Positions 1-9,500 of a DNA stretch of 64,000 nt are shown here, piece by piece. Under the pieces are notes generated by a model, which worked only from the letters and a program-made list of their open reading frames with translations, made no database searches and was not told where the DNA came from. Position 1 is the first letter of the stretch, and each line of letters opens with the position of its first letter. Position numbers and translations under genes: made by a program. Location: contig NZ_BNAW01000012.1 of the NCBI RefSeq assembly GCF_014654205.1, forward strand, positions 1 to 64,000, in the 5' to 3' direction. This DNA comes from Amycolatopsis bullii. Lineage in GTDB: Bacteria; Actinomycetota; Actinomycetes; Mycobacteriales; Pseudonocardiaceae.

Positions 1-1085
1 GATCTGCCGTCGCCGGCCAGGCCGGAGTGCGCCGCCGGGACTTCACCGGGACCGCTCAGGCCGCCGCCGACCGGGACGCCCCCGCCCCCGCCGCCGAGCG
101 AAGGCGCGTCCCCGCCGCCGATCGGGATGCCGCCACCGGAGCCACCCGCGACGCCGGCCCCACCGCCGCCGAGCTTCGTGCCCGGCGGTTGTTCCTTGTC
201 TTCCTTGGGATCCTTGCCGGTCGCCCACGACGGCACCTTCGGCATGATCGAGCCGAAGCGGCCGAACGCGGCGGCCGAAGCCGCGGCGAGCCCGGCGGTG
301 AACATGTCGCCGAACAGCGGGTTCGACGTCGGCACGGTCGTCCCGGGCTGCGTCGTCGTCGTGCCGCCGCCGGGCAGCGGGTGCCCGTCGGCCGGGGTGA
401 CGACGACACCGCCACCACCGGTCAGGCCGTTGCCGACGAGCCCCGGCGAACCGGCGCTCCCGGCGCCCCCACCGGCGGGCGGGGTCGAAGGGGTCTGGAC
501 GGCGTTCGGCGACGCCGGGATCGACTCCTCCGCGGCGGTGTACTCCCCGGCGAGCTGGGTCATGACCACGATCGCCAGCTCGCGCGCCGACCCGGCGGCG
601 TTCGCGGCGGCCTGCTGCGCTTCGACGTTCGCGATGGCCTGCTGACGCTGCTGCGCCGCGGCCTGCACGACGGCGGGCGAGGCGTCCGGCGGCAGCAGCG
701 GCGGGTTCACCGCGAGCGCGACGTCGGCCGGGGCGACGTCCGGCACCGGGACCGGCGGCGGCATCTCCTTCTTGGCCTTCACCAGCGCGTCGGCGGCGTC
801 GCCGAGCGTCACGTTCATCGCCTCCGCGGTCTGCGCCACCTTCGAGATGCCGTTCGCGAGGTCGGTGATCATCCGCTGGTACTGGTCGGCCGCGCCCCCG
901 GTCCACTGGCCGGAGAACTCGGTCAGTTCGGCGTTCAGGTTGTGGGCCTGCTCGTGCAGGTGCAGCGCGGCGGACTTCCACTTGTCGGCGGCGTGCCGCG
1001 CGCTGTTCGGGTCGCCGGCCTGCAGCATCGCGTAGAGCTGCTGGTGGCTGTACGCGGCGAAGTTCGTGTGCGCGGTGTTCGTCAT
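1..1085 (-). CDS. PPE-like ESX substrate with Gly-rich tail (C-terminus beyond window)
   Basis: The reading frame is open from the ATG at 1085 to the left edge, so about 361 residues are visible and the end is missing. The first ~170 residues are Ala/Gln-rich amphipathic helices. A WTGGAADQY motif at about residue 50 is the WXG-type turn of ESX substrates. After an acidic/lysine linker (KDPKEDKEQ) the tail becomes extremely Gly-rich with GGGIPIGGG- and GGVPVGGG-like repeats. This organisation resembles PPE or long WXG proteins exported by type VII systems. Its ATG overlaps the stop of the preceding gene, so the two are probably translated together and may form a secreted pair. The exact family is inferred. 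Confidence 0.75.
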   Translation of the reverse strand, partial: MTNTAHTNFAAYSHQQLYAMLQAGDPNSARHAADKWKSAALHLHEQAHNLNAELTEFSGQWTGGAADQYQRMITDLANGISKVAQTAEAMNVTLGDAADALVKAKKEMPPPVPVPDVAPADVALAVNPPLLPPDASPAVVQAAAQQRQQAIANVEAQQAAANAAGSARELAIVVMTQLAGEYTAAEESIPASPNAVQTPSTPPAGGGAGSAGSPGLVGNGLTGGGGVVVTPADGHPLPGGGTTTTQPGTTVPTSNPLFGDMFTAGLAAASAAAFGRFGSIMPKVPSWATGKDPKEDKEQPPGTKLGGGGAGVAGGSGGGIPIGGGDAPSLGGGGGGVPVGGGLSGPGEVPAAHSGLAGDGR

Positions 1086-1468
1086 CCCTTGCCGCTCCCG
1101 TTCGTGTTCCCGCCGCCCAGCAGGCCCAGCACCGGGTCGAGCAGGCCGGTGACGGCGCCCGAAGCGTGCAGGTCCCCGGCCACCGACTGGTCGGCGTGCT
1201 GGTAACCGTCGGCCACCGTCGTGGTGACGTCCTGGGCGAACCCGATCGCGCTGCGGACCTGGTCGAGCAGGCCCTGCATCTCCGAGACGGCGGCGCGGTG
1301 GGCCTCGGCCAGCGACCCGGCCTCGCCGAACTCGCCGAACAGCAGCGGCTCCTCGCCGAGGGTGAGCAGGAAGTCGTTCGGTTTCGACATCGCGTGGATC
1401 TGGGTTTCCAGCTCCCGCACGAAGTCCTTCAGCGATTCCAGGTGGACGTAGTACGACTGGTCTGGCAT
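1082..1468 (-). CDS. Small helical ESX-associated protein
   Basis: A 128-residue protein beginning MPDQSYYVHLESLKDFVREL. It is predicted to be mainly helical, with no signal peptide or membrane segment, and ends in a Gly/Asn-rich tail (GLLGGGNTNGSGKG). The size and helix-turn-helix layout resemble WXG100 or PE-like partners, but no clear WXG is present. A longer open frame extends upstream to 1720, but it overlaps ordinary intergenic sequence and looks like shadow; the ATG at 1468 fits the start of compositionally normal protein. Its TGA overlaps the ATG of the PPE-like gene (ATGA), which suggests a co-secreted pair. The function is inferred from context. Confidence 0.75.
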   Translation of the reverse strand: MPDQSYYVHLESLKDFVRELETQIHAMSKPNDFLLTLGEEPLLFGEFGEAGSLAEAHRAAVSEMQGLLDQVRSAIGFAQDVTTTVADGYQHADQSVAGDLHASGAVTGLLDPVLGLLGGGNTNGSGKG

Positions 1469-1571
1469 CGGTCCCGGCTCTCTGGGCGCGACTTGCGGAC
1501 AGGGGGAAAGCCGGTCGGCCGGTGCGAGCGGGGGGTTTCCCGCACCGGCCGACCGACGTCTGGGGCGCGGA

Positions 1572-1874
1572 TCAGCCCGCGAACAGTCCCTGGTTGCGGT
1601 TCTCCAGCGACTGCTGGAGGTCGTGCGCCTCGCCGACCTTCCCGCCGAACTGCGCGATGATCGCGACGATGTCCGCGGTGGCCTGGCGCAGGCGCGTCTC
1701 CGCCTGGCGGGCGGCGTCACCGGCGGAGCTGCCGGAGGCGTACCAGGTCGCGGTGATCGGCTGCAGGTTCTGGTGCAGCTGCTCCAGCTGCGAGGTGAGT
1801 GCCTTGGCCTTGGCGGCCAGGGATGCCGAGCTGTGCTGCAGCGCGGCGAAGTTGATTTCGACGACGTCGGCCAT
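1572..1874 (-). CDS. WXG100 family protein (EsxB-like)
   Basis: A 100-residue protein with the size and helical-hairpin pattern of WXG100/ESAT-6 proteins. The central turn reads TWYASGSS, so Trp and Gly are present but with a W-x3-G spacing. There is no signal peptide, as expected for ESX substrates that are folded in the cytosol and exported as dimers. It lies 17 bases downstream of a second WXG-type gene on the same strand, forming the usual tandem EsxA/EsxB-like pair. The partner for export is probably the EccB/C/D/E machinery encoded a few kb to the right. Confidence 0.85.
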   Translation of the reverse strand: MADVVEINFAALQHSSASLAAKAKALTSQLEQLHQNLQPITATWYASGSSAGDAARQAETRLRQATADIVAIIAQFGGKVGEAHDLQQSLENRNQGLFAG

Positions 1875-1891
1875 GGTGGGCGTCCTCTCGG

Positions 1892-2236
1892 TCAGGGGTT
1901 GAGGCGGGGGAGCACGCCCGAGCCCTCGAGGGTGTTGCCGACCCCCTGGAAGCTCTGGTGGACGTCGGCGTCGCCGCGGCCGTAGTTCGCGTGGCTGGTG
2001 TGCACGAGCTGCGACATCGTGTCGAGCTCCTTCACCGCCGCGGACATCTTTTCCTGCAGCCGCCGCTGGAGGTCCCAGAAGGCCACGGCCTGGTCACCCT
2101 TGTAGTTGCGCAGCGCCTCGGTCAGCTCGGACTCCAAGCTGGCCATCGTGGACTTGGCGTTCGTCGCGGTTTCCTCGAAACCCTGGACGGCGCGCGTCAT
2201 GGCAGCGGAATCTGCCTGGAATCCCGGACTGGACAT
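1892..2236 (-). CDS. WXG100-like protein with Tyr in place of the motif Trp
   Basis: A 114-residue protein starting MSSPGFQADSAAMTRAVQGF. The two long helices and the length fit the WXG100 family. The turn reads NYKGDQAVAFW, so the Trp of WXG is replaced by Tyr while the Gly and the hydrophobic residues after it remain. A GGAGG-type ribosome site lies just upstream of the ATG at 2236. It is the first gene of the leftward substrate cluster (this gene, EsxB-like, helical protein, PPE-like). The second half carries a coiled-coil-like segment (LQRRLQEKMSAAVKELDTM). It likely forms a heterodimer with the downstream EsxB-like protein. Confidence 0.8.
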   Translation of the reverse strand: MSSPGFQADSAAMTRAVQGFEETATNAKSTMASLESELTEALRNYKGDQAVAFWDLQRRLQEKMSAAVKELDTMSQLVHTSHANYGRGDADVHQSFQGVGNTLEGSGVLPRLNP

Positions 2237-2452
2237 CGACGGGCCACCTCCTTCCTGAAGCGAATTCCCCTGGCGCGGTGGTCCGCGCGGTGTGAAAGTC
2301 ACGCTAGAAAAGAGGCCAGTGTGGTCAAACGGCACAACTGCCGGTCGCGGTGACGGCACTATTACCCACGTGGACCGGGGTAGGGCGTTCCCCACCCCGG
2401 GACGGTGGTGCGCTCCAGTGCCTCCGCGGTGTCCCCGAGCCAGGCTCGAGCC

Positions 2453-3436
2453 ATGGCAGACAAGGGAAATCCGCTGGTCACGCTCCGCGCGTGGCACCGC
2501 CCGCTGGTGGTGCTCGCCGGGGCGATGGGGGTGCTGTGCGCGGCCTCGCTGCTCGGGCTCCTGGTCGATGATCGCACGCTGGTCAACGCGCCGATCTGGC
2601 TCAAGCCGTTCAAGTTCTCCGTGTCGATCGGACTGTACGCGCTGACGCTGGCGTGGCTGCTGACGCACGTGCGCCGCGGCCGCCGGGCCGGCTGGTGGTT
2701 CGGGACGCTGTTCGCCGCCGGCATCGGCCTGGACTTCGTGCTGCTGGTGTGGCAGATCGTCGTCCGCGGCCGCACGCTGCACTTCAACCAGTCGACGCCC
2801 ATCGACGCCGCGATCAACAACGTCGTCGCCGGCGGCGCGTACACGGCGTGGCTGATGACCGCGGCCGTCGCCGTCCTGCTGCTGTTCCAGCGCATCCCGG
2901 ACCGGGCCCTGAGGTCGGCCTTGCGCTGGGGCGCCGCTCTCGCCGTGGCGGGGATGTACGTCGCGACGCTGATGTTCTCGCCGACGCCGGCGCAGCAGGC
3001 GGTGCTCGAGGCGAACGGCAAGTACTCGACGTTCGGCGCGCACTCGGTCGGCGTCGACGACGGCGGCCCCGGCCTGCCGGTGCTCGGCTGGAGCACGACC
3101 GGCGGGGACCTGCGGATCCCGCACTTCATCGGCATCCACGCCCTGCAGGTGCTGCCGCTGGTCGCGTTCGGGCTGCTCCTGACGGCCCGCCGCCACCGGG
3201 TGCTCGAATCCGACGTCGTCCGCCGCCGGCTGGTCCGGACCACGGGCGCGGGCTACGCGGGCCTGCTCGCGCTGCTCACCTGGCAGGCCGAGCGCGGCCA
3301 GTCCGTCGTGCACCCGGACTTCTGGACGCTCGCGGCCGCCACCGGCCTGATCGCGGCGCTCGCCGTCGCGGTCAAGCTGTCCCTGCGGGTGCGGCCCCCG
3401 GTCGGCTCTGCCGAAATTCTGAGATCCGCCCGGTAG
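2453..3436 (+). CDS. Polytopic membrane protein of unknown function
   Basis: A 327-residue protein with about eight hydrophobic segments, for example VVLAGAMGVLCAASLLGLLV, WWFGTLFAAGIGLDFVLLVW and LQVLPLVAFGLLLTA. The N-terminal stretch MADKGNPLVTLRAWHRP is short and basic, giving a cytoplasmic start. Open frame continues upstream to 2405, but the ATG at 2453 sits at the beginning of the conserved-looking sequence. I do not recognise a catalytic motif; a His in the segment IPHFIGIHALQ and charged residues inside membrane segments are notable. It is followed after 32 bases by the acyl-CoA ligase and could be co-transcribed with it. The function is unknown. Confidence 0.7.
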   Translation: MADKGNPLVTLRAWHRPLVVLAGAMGVLCAASLLGLLVDDRTLVNAPIWLKPFKFSVSIGLYALTLAWLLTHVRRGRRAGWWFGTLFAAGIGLDFVLLVWQIVVRGRTLHFNQSTPIDAAINNVVAGGAYTAWLMTAAVAVLLLFQRIPDRALRSALRWGAALAVAGMYVATLMFSPTPAQQAVLEANGKYSTFGAHSVGVDDGGPGLPVLGWSTTGGDLRIPHFIGIHALQVLPLVAFGLLLTARRHRVLESDVVRRRLVRTTGAGYAGLLALLTWQAERGQSVVHPDFWTLAAATGLIAALAVAVKLSLRVRPPVGSAEILRSAR

Positions 3437-3468
3437 ACCGGGATCCCCCGGGCGAGAGGTGAGTCGCG

Positions 3469-4872
3469 ATGGTCCACCCGCAGGCACTGCTGGACGAGCT
3501 GGAGCGCGCTCCGGAGGTCCCCGCGTTCGAACACGGCGCGCGGGTGACCACCCGCGGTGAGCTGCGGGAGCTGATCGGCCGGTTCACCGCGGGCCTGCGG
3601 ACGGCGGGGCTCGGCCCGGGTGACGGCGTCGGCCTCGCCACCGCCGTCACCCCGGAGGGGTTCGCCGCGCTGATCGCGGTGCACGTGCTCGGCGCCCGCG
3701 CGGTCGCGGTGCGGCCCGGGCTGCCGGAGGCGCAGCTGCGGCACGTCCTCGGCGACGTCGCGGCGGTGGTCGCCGACGAGCCGTGGGAAGCCGGGGTGCC
3801 GGTGCTGCCGGTGGACTCCCTGGTGGCCCGCTTCACCGAGCCGGTGCCGCAGGGACGCCTCGACGACATCGCGACGGTCGTGTTCACCAGCGGCAGCACG
3901 GGTGTCCCGAAGGGGGTGGCCTACAGCTATCGCGCGCTGACCGAGGGCCGGGTCTGGCGGCCGCCGGTGCCGGGCTCGGCGCACGAGCGGCTGGGGGCGG
4001 GGTTCGGGCGGTACCTGCTGTTCGGGTCACTGGCCAGCGCGGTGATGGTCGAGCAGCTGGGCGTGTGCCTGCTCGCGGGCGGCACGGCGGTGATCCCGCA
4101 AGCGCCGCCGGACTTCCCGGCGGTGCTGCCGCGGCTGGGCATCACGGCGGCGCTGACGACCGTGCCCCGGCTGCACCGGATCCTCGACGTGCTCCGCTCC
4201 GAAGACGTCGACCTGAGCGCCTTGCGGACGCTGATCGTGGCCGGGTCGCCGGTGCCGCCGCACACGCTCGCCGAGGCGACCGAGCGGATCGGGCCCGCGA
4301 TGCACCACGCGTACGGCCAGACCGAGACCGGGATGCTGACCGTCTGCCGGGCCGACGAGGGCCTCGGCTCGGTCGGGAAGCCCTGCGACACAGTGGAAAT
4401 CTCGGTGCGCGAAGGCGAGGTGTGGGTGCGGACGCCGTCGGCCTTCTCGGGCTACTGGCGCGACGCGGCGGCCACGGCCGAGGTGCTGCGCGACGGCTGG
4501 GTGCGCACGCAGGACCTCGGGTTCCTGGACGCCGAGGGCTACCTGCACCTGTCCGGCCGCGCGCGGGACGTGGTGATCGTGAACGCGATCATCCACTACA
4601 CCGGCCCGATCGAGCGGGCGATCGCCGCGTGCCCGGACATCGACCAGGCGTACGTCGTGGCGGTGCCGGACTCCCTGACGGGCGAAGCGGCGCACGCGTT
4701 CGTGGTCCCGGTGCCGGGCCGGTCGCCGGACCTGGACGAGGTACGCAAGGCGGTGGCGGCCGAGCTGGGGGAGGCGGCGGTGCCGGCGCGGTTCAGCTTC
4801 GTGGGCGCGGTTCCGGTGGCGCCGTCCGGGAAACCGGACAAGGCCGCGCTGCGGGCGTCCATTGTGGACTGA
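3469..4872 (+). CDS. AMP-dependent acyl-CoA synthetase/ligase
   Basis: A 467-residue member of the ANL adenylating superfamily. It shows the phosphate-binding loop VFTSGSTGVPKGV near residue 145, the A5 motif YGQTETG near 285, the hinge aspartate in TQDLGFLDAEGYLHLSGRARD, and the C-terminal lysine in PSGKPDKAAL that usually completes adenylation. Such enzymes activate a carboxylic acid with ATP and transfer it to CoA. It is somewhat shorter than the usual ~500-540 residues because the N-terminal domain is compact. It starts after GAGAGGTGAG. The substrate cannot be told; no acyl-CoA metabolism genes are adjacent, and the neighbours are ESX genes and a secreted protease. Confidence 0.85.
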   Translation: MVHPQALLDELERAPEVPAFEHGARVTTRGELRELIGRFTAGLRTAGLGPGDGVGLATAVTPEGFAALIAVHVLGARAVAVRPGLPEAQLRHVLGDVAAVVADEPWEAGVPVLPVDSLVARFTEPVPQGRLDDIATVVFTSGSTGVPKGVAYSYRALTEGRVWRPPVPGSAHERLGAGFGRYLLFGSLASAVMVEQLGVCLLAGGTAVIPQAPPDFPAVLPRLGITAALTTVPRLHRILDVLRSEDVDLSALRTLIVAGSPVPPHTLAEATERIGPAMHHAYGQTETGMLTVCRADEGLGSVGKPCDTVEISVREGEVWVRTPSAFSGYWRDAAATAEVLRDGWVRTQDLGFLDAEGYLHLSGRARDVVIVNAIIHYTGPIERAIAACPDIDQAYVVAVPDSLTGEAAHAFVVPVPGRSPDLDEVRKAVAAELGEAAVPARFSFVGAVPVAPSGKPDKAALRASIVD

Positions 4873-4877
4873 TCCGG

Positions 4878-4921
4878 TCGTGGGTGGTAAGGCTGGTTGG
4901 AACCCGCCTTACCACTCACGA
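4878..4921. terminator. Bidirectional hairpin terminator
   Basis: Two 16-base arms (TCGTGGGTGGTAAGGC and GCCTTACCACTCACGA) pair with a single mismatch around a 12-base loop. The hairpin fills the space between the convergent acyl-CoA ligase and the S1 protease gene, so it can serve both transcripts. Confidence 0.75.
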
Positions 4922-4937
4922 CAAGCCGCGGCAGGCT

Positions 4938-5642
4938 TCAGACGCCGGCGGTGGTGCGGATCCAGCTGCGGCTGAAGGCGATGCTGGCGTAGTTCTGCGT
5001 GCCCTGCGGGTTCGAACCGGAGTTGTTGCCCGTCGAGCACACCCCGACCTGGACGCCGTTGGAGAGCTGCGGGCCGCCCGAGTCGCCGTGCCAGGCCGAG
5101 CCGTTGATGCCCTGGCTGGCGATCGCCGTGCCGCCGTAGGCGTCCGAGCTCAGGCCCGTCACGCGAACGTTGGCCGTCTTGAGGGTGCTCGACGGCGGGC
5201 TGCTGCCCTGCGTGCGGCCCCAGCCGTAGATCTGGTTGGTCGACCCGGTCGGCGGGTTGCCGGTGCCGAGCTTCATGTACGTCGTATTGACCGCCGTCGA
5301 CAGGTGCAGCAGGGCGATGTCCCCGTTCGGGGACGCCTTCTGCTGGTCGACGTTCGCGTTCGTGCCCTGCTGGAGGGTCACGCTGCCGACCTTGACGTGC
5401 ATGCCCGGCGAGTTCAGGCAGTGCCGGGCGGTGAGCACCCACTGCGGGGCGATGATCGTGCCCGAGCACTCGAAGCCGCCGTAGGTCGTCACGTTGTTCC
5501 AGTAGATCTGGGCGCCCCAGGGCGCGGAGGAGACCGTGGTCCCGCCGATGATGTCCTGCTGGGCGTCCGCCACCCCCGCTGAGACCAGGCTCAGCGCCGC
5601 GGCGGCCGCGCCCACCGCGGCTACAGCCCTCGACATTCGCAT
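4938..5642 (-). CDS. Secreted S1-family serine protease (chymotrypsin fold)
   Basis: A 234-residue protein. A signal peptide of about 28 residues (MRMSRAV...AGVADA) is followed by a short QQD and the mature N-terminus IIGGT, typical of trypsin-like activation or mature sequence. The triad is visible: His74 in TARHC, Asp108 in NGDIALL, and Ser188 in GDSGGP. Paired cysteines are present around the His. The start at 5642 is chosen because AAGGG lies seven bases upstream; a longer frame upstream has no ribosome site. It is a chymotrypsin-type (S1) extracellular protease and not a mycosin, which would be subtilisin-like (S8), so it does not replace MycP. Confidence 0.9.
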   Translation of the reverse strand: MRMSRAVAAVGAAAAALSLVSAGVADAQQDIIGGTTVSSAPWGAQIYWNNVTTYGGFECSGTIIAPQWVLTARHCLNSPGMHVKVGSVTLQQGTNANVDQQKASPNGDIALLHLSTAVNTTYMKLGTGNPPTGSTNQIYGWGRTQGSSPPSSTLKTANVRVTGLSSDAYGGTAIASQGINGSAWHGDSGGPQLSNGVQVGVCSTGNNSGSNPQGTQNYASIAFSRSWIRTTAGV

Positions 5643-5676
5643 GAAAATGCCCTTCGGCCAAGGTGATCCGGGTACC

Positions 5677-5692
5677 CGTCCCGAACGGGACG
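5677..5692. promoter_or_regulatory. Inverted repeat upstream of the protease gene
   Basis: CGTCCCG and CGGGACG arms, seven bases each and perfectly complementary, flank AA. The site is 35 bases upstream of the protease ATG, in the probable 5' untranslated region. It may be an operator or an mRNA hairpin; no regulator can be named. Confidence 0.35.
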
Positions 5693-5854
5693 TCCAGCTC
5701 AACGTAAGAGCCGTGAAGGATTTTCGGAACCTACCGAAGTCGGTTACCCGTGGGGGTTCGATGTCCGGCGGTGCGGAAGTTCGCCGTCGAGCTCGAAAAG
5801 GTGGCGAAGTCCTGGGCCGGCCCCCGCTAGGCTCCCGGCGCGGGAGGGGAAGAC

Positions 5855-6475
5855 ATGACAGCACCACAGCACGATCCCGAGCTCTTCGACGAGCTCATGC
5901 GCACCGAGCTCCGCAACCAGCCGGTGAGCCGCTACGCGGTCGCCACGCTCGTGTCGGGGTTGCTGGGCGGCCTGCTCGCGCCGGTGTTCGGCGCCATCGC
6001 GATCGCCCGGATCAGGAAGCAGCGGCAGCGGGGGCTGGTGCTGGTGATCTGCGGGCTGGTGGCCTTCACGGCGTGGATGGGCGTGCTCGGGTACAAGATC
6101 GCCCACGGGACGGCGTGGTGGCAGCAGATCGGCCGGGACCGGCTGCCCGAGAGCGTGGTGCACGGGCTCGACCTGGCCGCGGGCGAATGTTTCTGGTCCC
6201 CGTCCACCTCGGGCGAGGCCGACGTGCTCCGGACGTCGTGCACCGAGCGGCACACCGGCGAGGCGTTCGGGGTCATCCCGCTGGGCGAGGGCCCGATGCC
6301 CGACATCCTGGAGCTCTACCGGACCACCCTGGCCCGGTGCGAGGCCGGCGCGGGCCCGGTGCCCGGCGTCCGCGTCCAGGTCGTGACGCCGACGTCGTCG
6401 AGCTGGGCGCAGGGCAAGCACCGGGTGGTCTGCTACTACCACTTCGACGCCGAGAAGACCGGGCCGGTGCGATGA
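5855..6475 (+). CDS. DUF4190-like membrane protein with septum-formation-like domain
   Basis: A 206-residue protein. The N-terminal ~35 cytoplasmic residues precede two membrane segments (LVSGLLGGLLAPVFGAIAIA and LVLVICGLVAFTAWMGVLGY) typical of DUF4190 proteins. The extracytoplasmic part has paired Cys residues (GECFW, RTSCTERH, ARCEAG, VVCYYHF), like the Septum_form (PF13845) extracellular domain found in actinobacterial membrane proteins. A -10-like TAGGCT and a GGGAGGGGAAG ribosome site precede the ATG. It lies between the protease and eccC on the opposite strand from both. A role in the cell envelope is likely; a specific function is not known. Confidence 0.75.
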   Translation: MTAPQHDPELFDELMRTELRNQPVSRYAVATLVSGLLGGLLAPVFGAIAIARIRKQRQRGLVLVICGLVAFTAWMGVLGYKIAHGTAWWQQIGRDRLPESVVHGLDLAAGECFWSPSTSGEADVLRTSCTERHTGEAFGVIPLGEGPMPDILELYRTTLARCEAGAGPVPGVRVQVVTPTSSSWAQGKHRVVCYYHFDAEKTGPVR

Positions 6476-6569
6476 CCACGGCTTCCGTCGTGGCACTGTC
6501 CGATGTGGACGGCTCCGGAGATCTTGACGCCGGGCGGATGTCCTCGAACGGCTCGTGCCGCGCCGGAGA

Positions 6570-9500
6570 CTAGGATTCCGCCGGTTTCGTCCACGCCACC
6601 TGCACGAGCCCCGTCCCGTGCCGCCGCGACACGAGCGTTCCGCGGCCCGGCGGCTGCGGTGACGGCTTCACGTCCGCCAGCAGCGCGCCTTCGTCCTTCG
6701 CCCCCGACATGATCAACCCCGGCGAGCCCAGCTCCCGCAGCCGCTGCAGCACCGGCTCGAACAACGCCCGCCCGGCACCACCGGCCCCGCGGACGATCAC
6801 CAGGTGCAACCCGATGTCCCGGGCCTGCGGCAGGAACTCCAGCAGCGGCTGCAGCGGGTTGCGGCCCACCGTGGCCACCAGCTCGTAGTCGTCCACCAGC
6901 ACGAACAGCTCCGGCCCGCGCCACCAGGACCGGTTCCGCAGCTGCTCGGGCGTCACCGACGGGCCGGGCAGGCGGTTGCGCATCGCCTGCGCGCACTCCG
7001 CGATCAGGTCGGTCAGCTTGCCCTCCGCACCCGCGTACCCCAGCAGGTGCGGCTCGGACACCGCACCCAGCAGACCCCGCCGGTAGTCCGCGACGATGAT
7101 CGCCGCTTCCTCCGGCGGGTACGCCGAAGTGATCCCGGACGCGATCGCGCGCAGCAGCGACGACTTGCCGGACTCCACGTCGCCGAACGCGACGAAGTGC
7201 GGGTCCGCCGCGAAGTCCAGGTACACCGGGCGCAACGTCGACTCCGCGATACCCAAGGTGATCTGCCGCGAAGGCGCGGGCGGCAAGGTGTCCAGCGGCA
7301 CTTCCGGCGGCAGCAGCCGGACCTGCGGGGCGCGCGGCCCCTGCCACGCCTCGGAAATCCGCCGCACCAGGTCGACGCCGCCCGCGCCGATCGTCTCCGG
7401 GCGCTGGTCGGAGTCGATGCGGGGCAACGCCGCCAGGAAGTGGAGCTTCTCCGCCGTGATGCCGCGGCCCGGGCGGTCGGCGGGGACGTTGGCCGCCACC
7501 TTGCGGTCGATCGAGGAGTCCATCGGGTCGCCCAGGCGCAGCTCGAAGCGCGTCCCGATGGCGTCGCGCAGCTGGGCGCGGACGCCGATCCACTGGTTGA
7601 GCGAGACGATGACGTGGATGCCGAAGCCGAGCCCGCGCGCGGCCAGGCCGGTGATCTGCTCCTCCAGCTGCTCGTACTCCTGGCGGATCGTGGTCCAGTT
7701 GTCCACGAACAGGAACACGTCGCCGAACTCGCGCTCGTCCGTGCTCTCCACGTACTCCGCACGGCGGGCGCGGAACGCGGCCATCGACTCGATGCCCTGC
7801 GCGGCGAAGAACTCCTCGCGCTGCTCCAGCAACGTCGTCAGCTCGGCGACGACCCGGCGGCAGCGCTGCGCGTCCCGGCGCGTGGCGTACCCGGACACGT
7901 GCGGCAGCCCGGCGATCGGGGCCAGCGCGCCACCGCCCATGTCGAGCACGAAGATCTGCACCTCGGCCGGCGTGTGCGTCAGCGCGAGCACGCCCGCGAT
8001 GTCCTTCATCAGCGTCGACTTCCCGCTCTGCGGCGCGCCGACGATCAACGCGTGCCCGGCCGCGCCGGAGAAGTCGGCCCACAGCAGGTCGCGGCGCTGC
8101 TCGAACGGCTTGTCCACCAGCGCCACCGGGATCGTCAGCTTCCCGTTGCCGCCCCAGCCGAGCGGGCAGAGGCCGCGCGCGGCGTCCTCGCCGAGCGGGG
8201 GCAGCAGCTGGTCCAGCGTCGGTGGTTCGGCCAGCGGCGGCAGCCAGATCTGGTGCGCGGCCGGGCCGCGGCCCTCCAGGCGGGACAGCATCGCGCCGAT
8301 GATCGTCTCGCCGGTGCCCTCGGCTTCCGAAACGGAAGACACCTCGGTCGTCACCGGGATCTCCACCGGCGCCAGGGAAAACGGCAGCACGCCCAGTTCC
8401 CGCCCGTCCTCGCGCACGACCGTGCTGCGCGGCGGCAGCTCTCCGGAGACGTAGGCCGCCTTGAGCCGGATCAGCGTCTCGGTGTCGGACTTGAGGTACG
8501 CCGAGCCCGGCACCGGCGGCAGGTGGTAGGCGTCCGCGACCCCCAGCACCGCCCGGCTTTCCGCGGCGGAGAACGTCCGGAGCCCGATCCGGTACGACAG
8601 GTGGGAGTCGAGCCCGCGCAGCCGGCCCTCTTCCAGCCGTTGCGAGGCCAGCAGCAGGTGGATCCCGAGCGACCGCCCGAGCCTGCCGATCGCGACGAAC
8701 AGGTCGATGAACTCCGGGCGCGAGGACAGCAGCTCGCTGAACTCGTCGATGATGACCAGCAGCGACGGCAGCGGGTCCAGCGGCGCGCCGTCCGCGCGGG
8801 CCTTCTCGTAGTCGCGCACCGACGCGTAGTTCCCGGCCGCGTGCAGCAGTTCCTGCCGCCGCAGCAGCTCGCCGTTGAGTGCGTCCGCCATGCGGTCGAC
8901 CAGCGCGAGGTCGTCGGAGAGATTGGTGATGACGGCGCACGTGTGCGGCAGCCCGGTCATCCCGGCGAAGGTCGCGCCGCCCTTGAAGTCGATGAGCGCC
9001 AGGTTGAGCGTCTCCGAGCTGTGCATCACGGCCAGCGCCGTCACCAGCGTCCGCAGCAGCTCGCTCTTGCCCGACCCGGTCGCGCCGATGACCAGGCCGT
9101 GCGGGCCCATCCCGCCCTCGGCCGACTCCTTGAGGTCCAGCTCGACCGGCCGCCCTTCCGGGTTGACGCCCAGCGGGATCCGCAGCCGGTCGCGGGCCGG
9201 CCGGGGCGCCCAGGTGACGGCGGTGTCGGTGTCGCGCGGGTCGCCGATGCCGAGCAGCCCGGCCAGCCCGAACGTCGACGACATCGGCTTCTCGCCGACG
9301 ACCGCGGCCGGGGTGTGCAACGGCGTCAGCATCCTGGCCAGTGCTTCCGCGGCCCCGCGGTCGAGGACGTCCGGGCGGCCGAGGAAGCCGAGCCGCTGCT
9401 CGCCGCCTTCGCCGACGACCATGCCGAGGGACTCCGGTGCGGTGTGCAGGCTCAGCAGCTTTTCGGACGACGACGCCCGCGGGTGCTCCTGCCCGACTTC

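Noticed and set aside
3429-3442. Short palindrome CCCGGTAGACCGGG before the acyl-CoA ligase
   Set aside because: It overlaps the stop codon of the membrane gene and has only 6-base arms; the evidence for an operator or terminator is too weak.
5003-5020. GGGTTCGAACC-like sequence resembling a tRNA T-loop
   Set aside because: It lies inside the protease coding sequence with no cloverleaf partners around it.
4938-5642. S1 protease considered as the ESX mycosin
   Set aside because: It has a chymotrypsin triad with GDSGGP, not the subtilisin fold of MycP, and no C-terminal membrane anchor.
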